The position numbers and the translations under genes are program-made. The notes under the pieces are model-generated. The model was not told the DNA's origin, did no database searches, and saw only the letters and a program-made list of their open reading frames with translations. Shown here one piece after another: positions 6,583 to 14,025 of a DNA stretch of 17,019 nucleotides (the first letter of the stretch is position 1; the number at the start of each line of letters is the position of its first letter). Source of the DNA: ZLKRG08 sp051006515 (GTDB lineage: Bacteria > Actinomycetota > Actinomycetes > Nanopelagicales > Nanopelagicaceae); NCBI GenBank assembly GCA_051006515.1, contig JBPCTD010000054.1, forward strand, positions 1 to 17,019. The letters run 5' to 3'.

Positions 6583-7128
6583 ATGCGGAAATTTATTGCA
6601 ATTTTACTTTCACTATTTTTATTGACTTCTTGCAGCGCAAATAGTGAAACTGTAAATATGGAAACAGCTTCCAGCTACCAAATTCCGGCAAATTGTGAAT
6701 TAACGGATGTAAATTCAGCTTTTGCAAAAATCATTCCTCCATCTGTTTATATCCCTACTGAATGGACGCCCGCTGAAGGCACTGATCTCGCCGTTGTTTT
6801 GAATAATGGTGGCATTGCATGTAGCTATGGCGATCAAGATGCTGAAGTTGGCGGTACTGTGATGTGGGTAAAGAACGTCGATGGACTTTGGGATAGCCAA
6901 GTAAAGAAATGGCAAGACGAAGGTTTAGAAAGCACCGATATCCCCGGAATTAACGAAAGCGCTGCATTTAAGTTGCCAGAAGGCGCAACCAGCGTAGATG
7001 GTATGCCCGCTTGGAGAGTAAATCTTCTAATAGGTGATCTCTGGATACAACTTGGTGCGGCATTTATCCAAAGTTATGAAGAAGCAACACCAATCATTGA
7101 AGCGGCCATTAACGCAGCTTCAAATTAG
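6583..7128 (+). CDS. Predicted lipoprotein of unknown function
   Basis: A 181-residue exported protein. It begins MRKFIAILLSLFLLTSC: a basic start, hydrophobic core and a lipobox LTSC with the lipidated cysteine at position 17. The mature protein is acidic with two further cysteines (in ANCELT and IACSYGD) that could pair, and it ends with the amphipathic SYEEATPIIEAAINAA. I recognise no family. The layout, with a central CSYGD, a PGINESAAF segment and a PAWRVNL strand, is loosely like small actinobacterial lipoproteins of the DUF3558 kind, but this is weak. An in-frame ATG at 6574 would overlap the fibre gene. The ATG at 6583 is preferred because AGGA at 6571-6574 is 8 nt before it. The 2-nt gap to the fibre gene implies one operon and possibly a shared surface role. 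Confidence 0.8.
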   Translation: MRKFIAILLSLFLLTSCSANSETVNMETASSYQIPANCELTDVNSAFAKIIPPSVYIPTEWTPAEGTDLAVVLNNGGIACSYGDQDAEVGGTVMWVKNVDGLWDSQVKKWQDEGLESTDIPGINESAAFKLPEGATSVDGMPAWRVNLLIGDLWIQLGAAFIQSYEEATPIIEAAINAASN

Positions 7129-7134
7129 CGAAAT

Positions 7135-8031
7135 CTATTTCTTCTGATTGCGAGTTGCTGCAAGGCTGGTTACTGCTGTAACAAGCAAGATACTTACAAT
7201 CGTGGTCAAACTCGCTTCAATTGAAATTTTCACCAAATGAATACCTGCGATTTCATGAATTCCAATTTGGTGGAAACCTTCCATGAATAGCTTGAATCCA
7301 ATGAATCCGAGGACAACTGATAAACCTTTTGATAAATAGATTAGGCGTTCCAATAACTCCTCCAGCAAGAAGTAAAGCTGGCGAAGACCCATTAATGCAA
7401 AAATATTTGCCGTAATTACAATGTAAGGATCTTGAGTAAGTCCAAAGATTGCTGGAATTGAATCAAAAGCAAAGAGCAGATCTGTTACTCCCAGCGCTAC
7501 TAGCGCAATTGCCACATTCTTAAAACCTTTGCTTCGCAAAAAGAGAATTATTCGTCCTTCATGCCACTCTTCATCTTTTGACTCAAAAGCCAATTTCCAG
7601 GCGGTGTAAATCAAGAATGCTCCGAATAGGAAGAAGATCCAACCAAACTTCTCAATTAGTTGTACGCCAGCGGTGATCATCGCTGCACGAAGTACTATGG
7701 CAAATAAAATACCTAAAAGAAGCACTAGGTGCTGCTTCTCTTTCTCAATTTTCAATTTAGTCAAGATCAAAATAAAAACGAAGATATTATCAACTGATAA
7801 GGCGTACTCAGTCAGCCAGCCTGCAAAGAACTCCTTCTGCATCTGGCTATTGCCCCAATTTGGAAGAAGCAAGCCAAAGATTATTGCCGCACTTACATAG
7901 ATGACAGTCCAAAGTGCTGCTTCAAGAAGTGTGGTTCGTTTATTGCGTCTGAGGATTGCCGCAATTAAATCAAAGGTTGCAAATACTCCTAGGGCGGCAA
8001 GTGTATAAACCCATTCAGCTGTACTAATCAA
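7135..8031 (-). CDS. TerC/Alx-family integral membrane protein
   Basis: A 298-residue membrane protein with about eight to nine hydrophobic segments. TerC-family signatures are clear: TEYALSVDNIFVF (74-86) and, in the second half, GVTDLLFAFDSIPAIFG (181-197), each with membrane-embedded aspartates (D81, D184, D190). Known relatives include E. coli Alx, linked to manganese export, and TerC proteins linked to tellurite resistance and metal loading of exported enzymes, so a metal-ion role in the membrane is likely. The start is TTG at 8031, overlapping the TGA stop of the upstream RNase H-phosphatase gene as TTGA, with AGAGGA 8 nt before it; no later Met would keep the first helices. It is the last gene of a three-gene operon. 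It ends 6 nt from the convergent lipoprotein gene with no terminator visible. Confidence 0.92.
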   Translation of the reverse strand: MISTAEWVYTLAALGVFATFDLIAAILRRNKRTTLLEAALWTVIYVSAAIIFGLLLPNWGNSQMQKEFFAGWLTEYALSVDNIFVFILILTKLKIEKEKQHLVLLLGILFAIVLRAAMITAGVQLIEKFGWIFFLFGAFLIYTAWKLAFESKDEEWHEGRIILFLRSKGFKNVAIALVALGVTDLLFAFDSIPAIFGLTQDPYIVITANIFALMGLRQLYFLLEELLERLIYLSKGLSVVLGFIGFKLFMEGFHQIGIHEIAGIHLVKISIEASLTTIVSILLVTAVTSLAATRNQKK

Positions 8032-9104
8032 CGGAAGTGTCCTCTTTCGTTTATCGATCTAACTGCACGCAATCCATCGCTTGGCCATATAGAGAAGGAA
8101 GATATCGAACATGGGCTAATATCTATATGAAACAACGAGTTTGGATTTCCTTCGACAACAATACTTGCTAATTGTTTAATAACGCCATTATGAGTGACAA
8201 TTACGACCTTCTGCCCTGGATATTTTTCGGCCAAAGCATCAAATGCAGGTTCGATTCGAGCTGCTAAATCATCATACGATTCACCACCAGGTGGCGTAAA
8301 AGAACTGCTTGAAATCCAAGACAAGTAATCTTCTGGCCAATTTTGCTTGACTTCGTCAACTGAAAGTCCATCCCAATCGCCAAAACTGCACTCGTACCAA
8401 ACTTCATCGTAGATTGGTTTTAATCCCGTTGCTTTAGAAATCTCTTCTGCAGTCTCTTTGGTTCTTTGCAATGGTGATGCAATTAGTATGTCGGGCTTAA
8501 TCTTTGCAATTTCGGCTGCCACTTTTTGAGCTTGTGCTCTTCCTTCTTCGGTTAGTGGTGGATTCAGTTTTCCGATGCCTGAGAATTTCCTATCTGGAGT
8601 CAAAATGGTTTCGCCGTGACGCACCATGTACACAAACGTTGGAACTTCCTTATCGCGCAATCTTGCAGTTAAGCGATTTGCAGGAACTTGAGGCTGGAAG
8701 CCATCAACTCGTTCATCTAGCGCTTTATTAGCAAGTCGATCAGCGTGAGAATTCTCTTCGCGTGGAATCCAACGGTAGGAGATTAATTTTGGATCATGTG
8801 CATTACGAGCATCCTTTGCTAATGCACGCATTCCTTCATTCTTTATCTGCCAACGACCTGACATTTGTTCAATAACCAATTTGGAATCCATCGCAACTTC
8901 AATTTGTGCACCAGGATCTAACTTATTTATGTAATGAAGTGCGGCAATTAGACCACTGTATTCAGCGACATTATTTGTCGCGGTGCCAATGAATTCGTGT
9001 AACTCTGCAATTACTTTGCCATTTTCAGAAATAGTAGCGCCATAAGCAGCTGGCCCAGGATTACCTCTGGAGCCTCCATCAGCAGTTACTTGAAAAGATC
9101 GCAT
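8028..9104 (-). CDS. Bifunctional RNase HI / histidine phosphatase
   Basis: A 358-residue fusion, similar in design and length to Mycobacterium Rv2228c. Residues 1-135 form RNase HI, which cuts RNA in RNA-DNA hybrids; the acidic catalytic residues are present as D9 (TADGGSRGNPGP), E48 (NVAEYS), D73 (AMDSKL) and D122 (SHADRLAN). Residues about 155-358 form a histidine phosphatase of the CobC/phosphoglycerate-mutase superfamily with VRHGET (161-166, nucleophile H163), SPLQRTKET (210-218), an acidic E238 and the second His in VTHNGV (H305). In mycobacteria the phosphatase half has acid phosphatase and alpha-ribazole phosphatase activity. The start chosen is ATG at 9104, overlapping the upstream stop as TAATG; a 12-residue extension to 9140 would lie inside the zinc-ribbon gene and is not needed by either domain. 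Confidence 0.94.
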   Translation of the reverse strand: MRSFQVTADGGSRGNPGPAAYGATISENGKVIAELHEFIGTATNNVAEYSGLIAALHYINKLDPGAQIEVAMDSKLVIEQMSGRWQIKNEGMRALAKDARNAHDPKLISYRWIPREENSHADRLANKALDERVDGFQPQVPANRLTARLRDKEVPTFVYMVRHGETILTPDRKFSGIGKLNPPLTEEGRAQAQKVAAEIAKIKPDILIASPLQRTKETAEEISKATGLKPIYDEVWYECSFGDWDGLSVDEVKQNWPEDYLSWISSSSFTPPGGESYDDLAARIEPAFDALAEKYPGQKVVIVTHNGVIKQLASIVVEGNPNSLFHIDISPCSISSFSIWPSDGLRAVRSINERGHFR

Positions 9105-9826
9105 TAACTTCTCACCAAAATACAACGGCACTCTTCGCAACGCGCAACTTCAGCTTCAGGAAGCCCCATCAAATTATTCAAATCACCCGAGTTAATTGCT
9201 AAGTTACAACCACCACATTGACCATTCTTTATTCTTGCTGCAGCCACTATTCCGTTGCTTCTAATTTTTTCATAAAGGTCCATAAGAGCGGTATCAACTT
9301 GCGGTAAAAGCTCCAATCTTGAAGCTTCGGTGCTTTGCAACTCATTCTCCAGAGCTGCTAATGCTTTATCTCTGTTTTCTGTAGCTACAGCAACTTGGTT
9401 AGTTAGCTCGCCCTCTTTACTGCTTAAATCTGTAATGCGCTGCTTTATTTCATCGGCTCGAAGCATTACCTCTAATTCAACTTCTTCCAGCTCTGCTCTG
9501 CGGGCGTTTAACGAAACCAATTCATGTTGTATCTGTTCTAACTCTTTTGGCGTTCCTTGACCCGCATTTAATCGCTGTTCGTCTTTTTCAATTCTCTTTG
9601 CTACCTGCTCGACGTCACTTTCAGCACGATTGATTTCACTACTTAAATCACTTAACTCTGTTTCGGCAGCAATTCTTAGATCACGAGTAGTTTCAAATTG
9701 AATAGTTACTTCCTTGTGGGCTATCGCTTCTGGCAAACTCTTAATCTTTTGATGCAAAGTAGCCAGCTTCAAATCCAATTCGGCGATTTGCAGCAATTTG
9801 TGCTGATCTTCAAGCTTTGCTTGCAC
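9104..9826 (-). CDS. Coiled-coil protein with C-terminal C4 zinc ribbon (zf-RING_7 / CdsZ-like)
   Basis: A 240-residue cytoplasmic protein. Residues about 1-190 are charged, heptad-rich helices predicting a long antiparallel coiled-coil hairpin. The C-terminus carries a four-cysteine zinc ribbon, C204-GG-C207 and C230-EE-C233, and ends with ILVRS. The family (DUF164, Rv2229c in Mycobacterium, CdsZ in Chlamydia) is thought to bind nucleic acid or partner proteins; its function is not settled. Start GTG at 9826 has GAGAGG 6 nt upstream. It is the first gene of an operon with the RNase HI-phosphatase gene (TAATG overlap) and the TerC-like gene. The same pair order is conserved in mycobacteria, which supports an actinobacterial host and a functional link. 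Confidence 0.9.
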   Translation of the reverse strand: MQAKLEDQHKLLQIAELDLKLATLHQKIKSLPEAIAHKEVTIQFETTRDLRIAAETELSDLSSEINRAESDVEQVAKRIEKDEQRLNAGQGTPKELEQIQHELVSLNARRAELEEVELEVMLRADEIKQRITDLSSKEGELTNQVAVATENRDKALAALENELQSTEASRLELLPQVDTALMDLYEKIRSNGIVAAARIKNGQCGGCNLAINSGDLNNLMGLPEAEVARCEECRCILVRS

Positions 9827-9895
9827 GTATAGCCTCTCTTAAAAACGCCTATGGAATTTTATTTAGCCAATGATATCTGCTATTGACTTCGCAAA

Positions 9896-9901
9896 TACAA
9901 T
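9896..9901 (+). promoter_or_regulatory. Putative -10 box (TACAAT) for a leaderless dinB-like transcript
   Basis: TACAAT lies 6 nt before the ATG at 9908 with no ribosome-binding site between. A TTGACT at 9883-9888 is only 7 nt upstream of the box, too close to be its -35 element. Confidence 0.5.
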
Positions 9902-9907
9902 TATCAA

Positions 9908-10396
9908 ATGAGTAATCCGACCTTAGAGCGCCTATTTAGACATATGGCTTGGGCCAATAATCAAGTTTTTAGCCAACTTTCAACGTTGCCGGAATCCGCG
10001 CTTAAGTTTTCAGCTTGGAACCCAGAATGGACTGTTGGAAAAATCGCTAATCATATTGTGATTGCTGAAGGTCGATTTCTCTCTAGATTACAGAAACTTG
10101 AGCCTTTCTCTGAAAATGAATTTGATTTAACAAGCGAAGGCATGAAAGAACTTACTGCAAAATCTGCTGAGAACTGTGCCAAACTACAAGAATTTATTGG
10201 CCTAGACGATGAGATGTTGACGTTCTTACGTTATGGAGAAAAAGTTAATTTTCTAACTTCTACTGTACTTTCACAGATTGTTCATCACGCTACGGAACAT
10301 CGCGCTCAAATTGCCGATATTTTGGCGGTAAACAACATGGATGTAGTTAATTTAGATAAATTAGATCACTGGTCGTTCGAGCGATTTGAAAGATAA
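9908..10396 (+). CDS. DinB-fold putative metalloenzyme
   Basis: A 162-residue, mostly helical protein of the DinB/YfiT four-helix-bundle superfamily. The expected metal-binding histidine triad is visible: H49 in KIANHIV, then H127 and H131 in the HHATEHRAQ segment, and the N-terminal FRHMAWANNQVF matches the first DinB helix. Members bind a divalent metal; some act as thiol-dependent transferases (bacillithiol or mycothiol S-transferases, maleylpyruvate isomerases), and the name comes from a DNA-damage-inducible Bacillus gene. Substrate is unknown here. Its last 36 bases overlap the end of the convergent MFS gene. Starts leaderless at ATG 9908. Confidence 0.9.
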   Translation: MSNPTLERLFRHMAWANNQVFSQLSTLPESALKFSAWNPEWTVGKIANHIVIAEGRFLSRLQKLEPFSENEFDLTSEGMKELTAKSAENCAKLQEFIGLDDEMLTFLRYGEKVNFLTSTVLSQIVHHATEHRAQIADILAVNNMDVVNLDKLDHWSFERFER

Positions 10397-11593
10397 AGAC
10401 CAGACTCCAAGCAAAATCACAGGTATAGATGCAAAGACGCATAGCCAGCCGTAATTTAGGAAGCTAATAACTACACCAGCAATCGCTCCACCGAATGCTC
10501 CTGCTAAATTCATTACTAAATCGCTTGCACCCTGTACCGATGTCTTTAACTCTTCATCAACCGAAGAACTAAGTAATGTAGAGCCAGCAATCAATGTAAA
10601 TGACCAACCTAAGCCAAGTAGGAATAAGCCAATTCCTAAACGTGGCACATCATCGGCAGGTGCACTTCCTGCAATTATTGCGGAAGCAAGAAGTATCAAA
10701 AGTCCCAATTGAATAGTTTTGATCTTGCCAACCCGATCGCTGATGCTTCCAACAATTGGTGAAAATGCATACATACCAATCACATGCACGCTGATTACCA
10801 TTCCGATAATTCGCAGCGAAACATCAACATGTTTCATATGAACGGGTGTCATAACCATCACTGACACCATTGCGATATGACCTATTGATATTGCCAATAT
10901 CGCAAACAATGCTATTGAGCGCTGTTTAATATGCAGAAGCGCCTCTTTTATATGTTTTTTCCCAGCGCTATATCGCTTACCTTCACCAAGTGCAGTTAGG
11001 TAAGGATCTGGCTTTAAAAAGAGAAAAATCAGAGTTGCGGCAAAAGTTAACGTGACCATTGAAACCAAATATGGACCCACAAGTTCCGGCAAATCAAAAT
11101 GTGCCGCCAACTTTCCAGCCGGCTCCATCAAATTCGGTCCAGTTACCGCACCTACCGTAGAGCCCCAAACCACATATGAAAGCTGTTTAGCTTTATGTTC
11201 ATCACTGACTAAATCAATTGCCGCAAATCTTGCTTGATACGCGGCAGCGCTGGCTGAACCAACTAGAAATGATCCTATAAGCATTAAAAACACATTTGAA
11301 TTTACGCCACCTAATATTGCAAAGAGCGAACCAATCACACCTGCGCCATATCCTGTGGCAAGCGCTAAGCGTCTGCCACCACGAAAAGTTAATCTGGCTA
11401 ATGGAAGTGCAAGCGCTGCGGCACCTAACACAGAAAAAGTTTGAGCAAGACCAGCCAGTGTTTCCGAATTTGTAATCTCTGAAACAAGTAGCGAACCAGC
11501 AGCTACCGTACCTGCAGTTCCGACTCCCGCGCCGATTTGAGCAATTGAAAGTGTTCGAACTGTTCTTTGCTGCAGATTCTGATGGTCTGGCAT
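10361..11593 (-). CDS. MFS transporter, drug-efflux type
   Basis: A 410-residue membrane protein with about twelve hydrophobic segments in two bundles, split by a basic central loop (GEGKRYSAGKKHIKEALLHIKQR). Major facilitator features seen: the loop 2-3 signature-like RLTFRGGRRLAL after helix 2, and its second-half counterpart, SISDRVGKIKTI. These proton-driven carriers usually expel drugs or metabolites; the substrate is not predictable. AAGG lies 7 nt before the ATG at 11593, so translation uses a ribosome-binding site, and the gene follows the DUF4287/DUF1801 gene by 15 nt, implying one transcript. The 3' end runs 36 bp into the convergent DinB-like gene. Confidence 0.88.
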   Translation of the reverse strand: MPDHQNLQQRTVRTLSIAQIGAGVGTAGTVAAGSLLVSEITNSETLAGLAQTFSVLGAAALALPLARLTFRGGRRLALATGYGAGVIGSLFAILGGVNSNVFLMLIGSFLVGSASAAAYQARFAAIDLVSDEHKAKQLSYVVWGSTVGAVTGPNLMEPAGKLAAHFDLPELVGPYLVSMVTLTFAATLIFLFLKPDPYLTALGEGKRYSAGKKHIKEALLHIKQRSIALFAILAISIGHIAMVSVMVMTPVHMKHVDVSLRIIGMVISVHVIGMYAFSPIVGSISDRVGKIKTIQLGLLILLASAIIAGSAPADDVPRLGIGLFLLGLGWSFTLIAGSTLLSSSVDEELKTSVQGASDLVMNLAGAFGGAIAGVVISFLNYGWLCVFASIPVILLGVWSLSFKSLERPVI

Positions 11594-11608
11594 TAAATTA
11601 CCTTAACA

Positions 11609-12166
11609 CTACTTAACTTTAATTATCGCTGTTTTAATCATTGCTTCTAGCAATTTTGAATCAACTTTCCAATCAACTGGTACTTGAAAAGTTTTTTTGA
11701 GGACTTTATATCCGCTTAATTCCTTTTTGAACTTCTGTAAAATCTTTGGGTCAAATGGCGCCAGTAGAATATGGTTTTCTGCAATAGATAACCCGAATAT
11801 GTATTCGTCGTTGTATTTGAACATAGGGTGATTCCAAGCTATTACGACTTCGATTCTTGGGTACTTTGAATGAATAGCTTTGACTATCGCTTTCACTGTC
11901 TTTTTCTTCTCTGTCGATTCAAGCTTGAGGTATTCCTCAAGAGTTGAAAATCTCTTGGAAGATTTGGATCCTCGGGAGTACATCACCAACGCATTAGCGT
12001 GTGCTTGGCTAAAACCATGCTCCTCTTTTAAATATGCAACCTGTTCTGGATACTTCCAATCTGCAATTTCGCGCATAACCTCAAACCAATATCGCATCGG
12101 CTGGCCATGCTTCTTCTCGATTTTAGGAAAATAGGACTCGCGGTCGCTGCTCGAACCAGAACTCAT
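11609..12166 (-). CDS. DUF4287 + DUF1801/DUF5655-type two-domain protein
   Basis: A 185-residue cytoplasmic protein. The N-terminal part (about 12-66) has the DUF4287 pattern: YFPKIEKKHGQPMRYWF, then EQVAYLKEEHGFSQAHANALV. The C-terminal part (about 85-185) resembles the YdhG/YjbR-like DUF1801/DUF5655 fold, with VVIAWNHPMFKYNDEYIF and a FDPKILQKFKKEL segment. No enzymatic function is established for either domain. ATG at 12166 is chosen over a longer reading to 12256 because TACGCT sits 6 nt before it, giving a leaderless start, and because the longer form would run into the divergent ABC gene and adds no domain. The MFS gene follows after 15 nt. Confidence 0.8.
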   Translation of the reverse strand: MSSGSSSDRESYFPKIEKKHGQPMRYWFEVMREIADWKYPEQVAYLKEEHGFSQAHANALVMYSRGSKSSKRFSTLEEYLKLESTEKKKTVKAIVKAIHSKYPRIEVVIAWNHPMFKYNDEYIFGLSIAENHILLAPFDPKILQKFKKELSGYKVLKKTFQVPVDWKVDSKLLEAMIKTAIIKVK

Positions 12167-12172
12167 AAAAGT

Positions 12173-12178
12173 AGCGTA
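12173..12178 (-). promoter_or_regulatory. Putative -10 box (TACGCT) for a leaderless DUF4287-gene transcript
   Basis: TACGCT on the minus strand, 6 nt before ATG 12166. It faces the ABC-transporter promoter, so the two divergent promoters share the 66-bp gap between the start codons and could be controlled together. Confidence 0.45.
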
Positions 12179-12197
12179 CCGAAGTGGCTCTGAGCTC

Positions 12198-12225
12198 GTG
12201 ACAATGCAGGACATCGCGATAGCCT
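12198..12225 (+). promoter_or_regulatory. Putative promoter of the ABC exporter gene (GTGACA-N16-TAGCCT)
   Basis: GTGACA at 12198-12203 matches the -35 consensus at five of six bases; TAGCCT at 12220-12225 is a TANNNT -10 box after a 16-bp spacer. The start codon lies 7 nt downstream and no Shine-Dalgarno site is present, so the mRNA is likely leaderless. Confidence 0.5.
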
Positions 12226-12232
12226 CTTTACT

Positions 12233-13999
12233 ATGCATGAGGCCACCTTGGAGCATAGATTTTCCGGAGAGAACACGTTTGCGACTTTGCGCTACCTGCT
12301 CTCTGAAGAGAAGCGTAATTTCTTGCTAGCGGTGATCTTTTTTGCCATAAAACATTCTCCAGCTTGGATTTTGCCGCTACTAACCGCTAATTTAATTGAT
12401 GATTTAATTCAAAAAAAATCAGTCACCTCTGTTGTAATTAATGCATCACTATTTGTGTTTGTGGTGTTACAGAATTTTCCTACTAATTTACTTTACGTAA
12501 AATTCCTAAGCCGTGGTATCAGAAATATCGAAAACGACTTGCGATCTTCACTAGTTGAAAGATTGCAACAACTTTCAATGGGTTTTTTCCATCGCACCAA
12601 TGCAGGATTAATTCAATCTAAAGTTATTCGAGATGTAGAAAACATTGAACAGATGTTGCGCCACATGTCAGACGGTGGTCAGGCTGCCATCAATGGCATT
12701 ATCGGTTGTTTAGTGATCTCAGCAATTAAAGTGCCCCAATTTCTGCCATTCTTCTTGGTTTTAGTTCCACTTTCAGCAATATTTATAATTCGGATGAGAA
12801 GTACCGCAAATCAACGAAACGACGCGTTTCGCGCGGAAATTGAAAAAATGTCAAACAATGTAAATGAAATGACTACTTTGATACCCGTTACCAGAGCGCA
12901 CGCGCTAGAAGCCGATGCCCTAGAAACTATGTATCGATCCTTTTCTAACGTACGTCGAGCTGGTTTAAGTTTGGATGCTTTTAACGCCAAATTTAATGCT
13001 GGTAGTTGGGTGCTTTTTCAAATGGCCAATGCAATTTGCTTGATTTTCGCTATTTACTGTGCCTGGACTGGTTTCATAGAAATTTCTACAGGCGAAGTCG
13101 TACTATTAAGCAGTTACTTCGGTCAATTAATCGGATCCGTTATTCTTCTTTCTAGCTTGATGCCACTTATTAGCAAGGGATTAAATTCTGTTAAATCATT
13201 AGGGTCGGTACTGGAATCCCCTGATATCGAAGAAAATCAAGGAAAAACTGAACTTTCTCAAGTAAATGGCGTGATCACATTTAACCAGGTCAACTTCAAG
13301 TACAAGGTAGCAAACTCGTTAGCGATTGATTCAATAAATGTAAGTGCCAAGCCAGGCGATTTAATAGCCTTAGTTGGAAGCTCTGGTTCTGGTAAATCTA
13401 CATTTATAAATTTGGTAATCGGTTTTCTAAAACCCTCACACGGTTCAATTCAATTAGATGGTTTCAGTTTGCAGGATGTGGACTTACGTTCCGTTAGAAA
13501 ATTTATTTCAGTTGTGCCTCAAGAATCTATTCTTTTTGATGGCACTATAAAAGAAAATATTGCATATGGATTAAAGGGTGTCACAGATCAGGATTTGAAT
13601 AAGGCACTTTCAGATGCCAACGCATTAGGTTTCGTAAATCAATTACCTGAAGGTGTAAACACTCTGGTAGGCGATAGAGGTGCGAAATTATCAGGTGGCC
13701 AAAAACAGCGATTGGCAATTGCCAGAGCCTTAATCCGAAATCCCAAGATATTGATTTTAGATGAAGCCACTTCGGCGCTTGATTCAGAATCGGAACATCT
13801 GATTCAGAAATCAATTGCTGAGATTTTGAAGAATAAAACTACTTTTGTGGTTGCCCATAGGCTTTCAACAGTAAAGAATGCCACCAAGATCTTGGTATTG
13901 GACCATGGAAGAATTGTTGAACAAGGCACGCATGCCGAATTGCTTCAACAGAATGGCCAATATGCAAACCTTTACAGCCACCAATTAATCGAAGATTAA
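12233..13999 (+). CDS. ABCB-type ABC transporter half-molecule (permease fused to ATPase)
   Basis: A 588-residue exporter-type ABC protein. Residues about 30-320 form the six-helix membrane domain with the usual coupling segments (MGFFHRTNAGLIQSKVIRDVENI near 116-138). The nucleotide-binding domain follows with Walker A GSSGSGKST (382-390), Q-loop Q430, signature LSGGQKQR (486-493), Walker B ILILDEATSALD (506-517) and switch H542. It should work as a homodimer, moving lipids, peptides or drugs outward; the substrate is unknown. All catalytic residues are intact. The two genes downstream code for carbohydrate-active enzymes, with a 26-nt gap to the first, so co-transcription is likely, though an exporter is not an obvious partner for intracellular sugar breakdown. 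Confidence 0.93.
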   Translation: MHEATLEHRFSGENTFATLRYLLSEEKRNFLLAVIFFAIKHSPAWILPLLTANLIDDLIQKKSVTSVVINASLFVFVVLQNFPTNLLYVKFLSRGIRNIENDLRSSLVERLQQLSMGFFHRTNAGLIQSKVIRDVENIEQMLRHMSDGGQAAINGIIGCLVISAIKVPQFLPFFLVLVPLSAIFIIRMRSTANQRNDAFRAEIEKMSNNVNEMTTLIPVTRAHALEADALETMYRSFSNVRRAGLSLDAFNAKFNAGSWVLFQMANAICLIFAIYCAWTGFIEISTGEVVLLSSYFGQLIGSVILLSSLMPLISKGLNSVKSLGSVLESPDIEENQGKTELSQVNGVITFNQVNFKYKVANSLAIDSINVSAKPGDLIALVGSSGSGKSTFINLVIGFLKPSHGSIQLDGFSLQDVDLRSVRKFISVVPQESILFDGTIKENIAYGLKGVTDQDLNKALSDANALGFVNQLPEGVNTLVGDRGAKLSGGQKQRLAIARALIRNPKILILDEATSALDSESEHLIQKSIAEILKNKTTFVVAHRLSTVKNATKILVLDHGRIVEQGTHAELLQQNGQYANLYSHQLIED

Positions 14000-14025
14000 A
14001 AGAAAAAGATAGCAAGGAGCCAACA

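Noticed and set aside
9105..9140. N-terminal extension of the RNase HI-phosphatase to 9140
   Set aside because: RNase HI begins directly at the ATG at 9104, which overlaps the previous stop as TAATG; the extension lies inside the zinc-ribbon coding sequence.
9883..9888. TTGACT as the -35 of the DinB-like gene
   Set aside because: Only 7 bp separates it from the TACAAT box, too short for a sigma-70-type promoter.
12167..12256. N-terminal extension of the DUF4287 protein to 12256
   Set aside because: It would overlap the divergent ABC gene start and its promoter, and adds no recognisable domain; the TACGCT box 6 nt before 12166 supports the shorter form.
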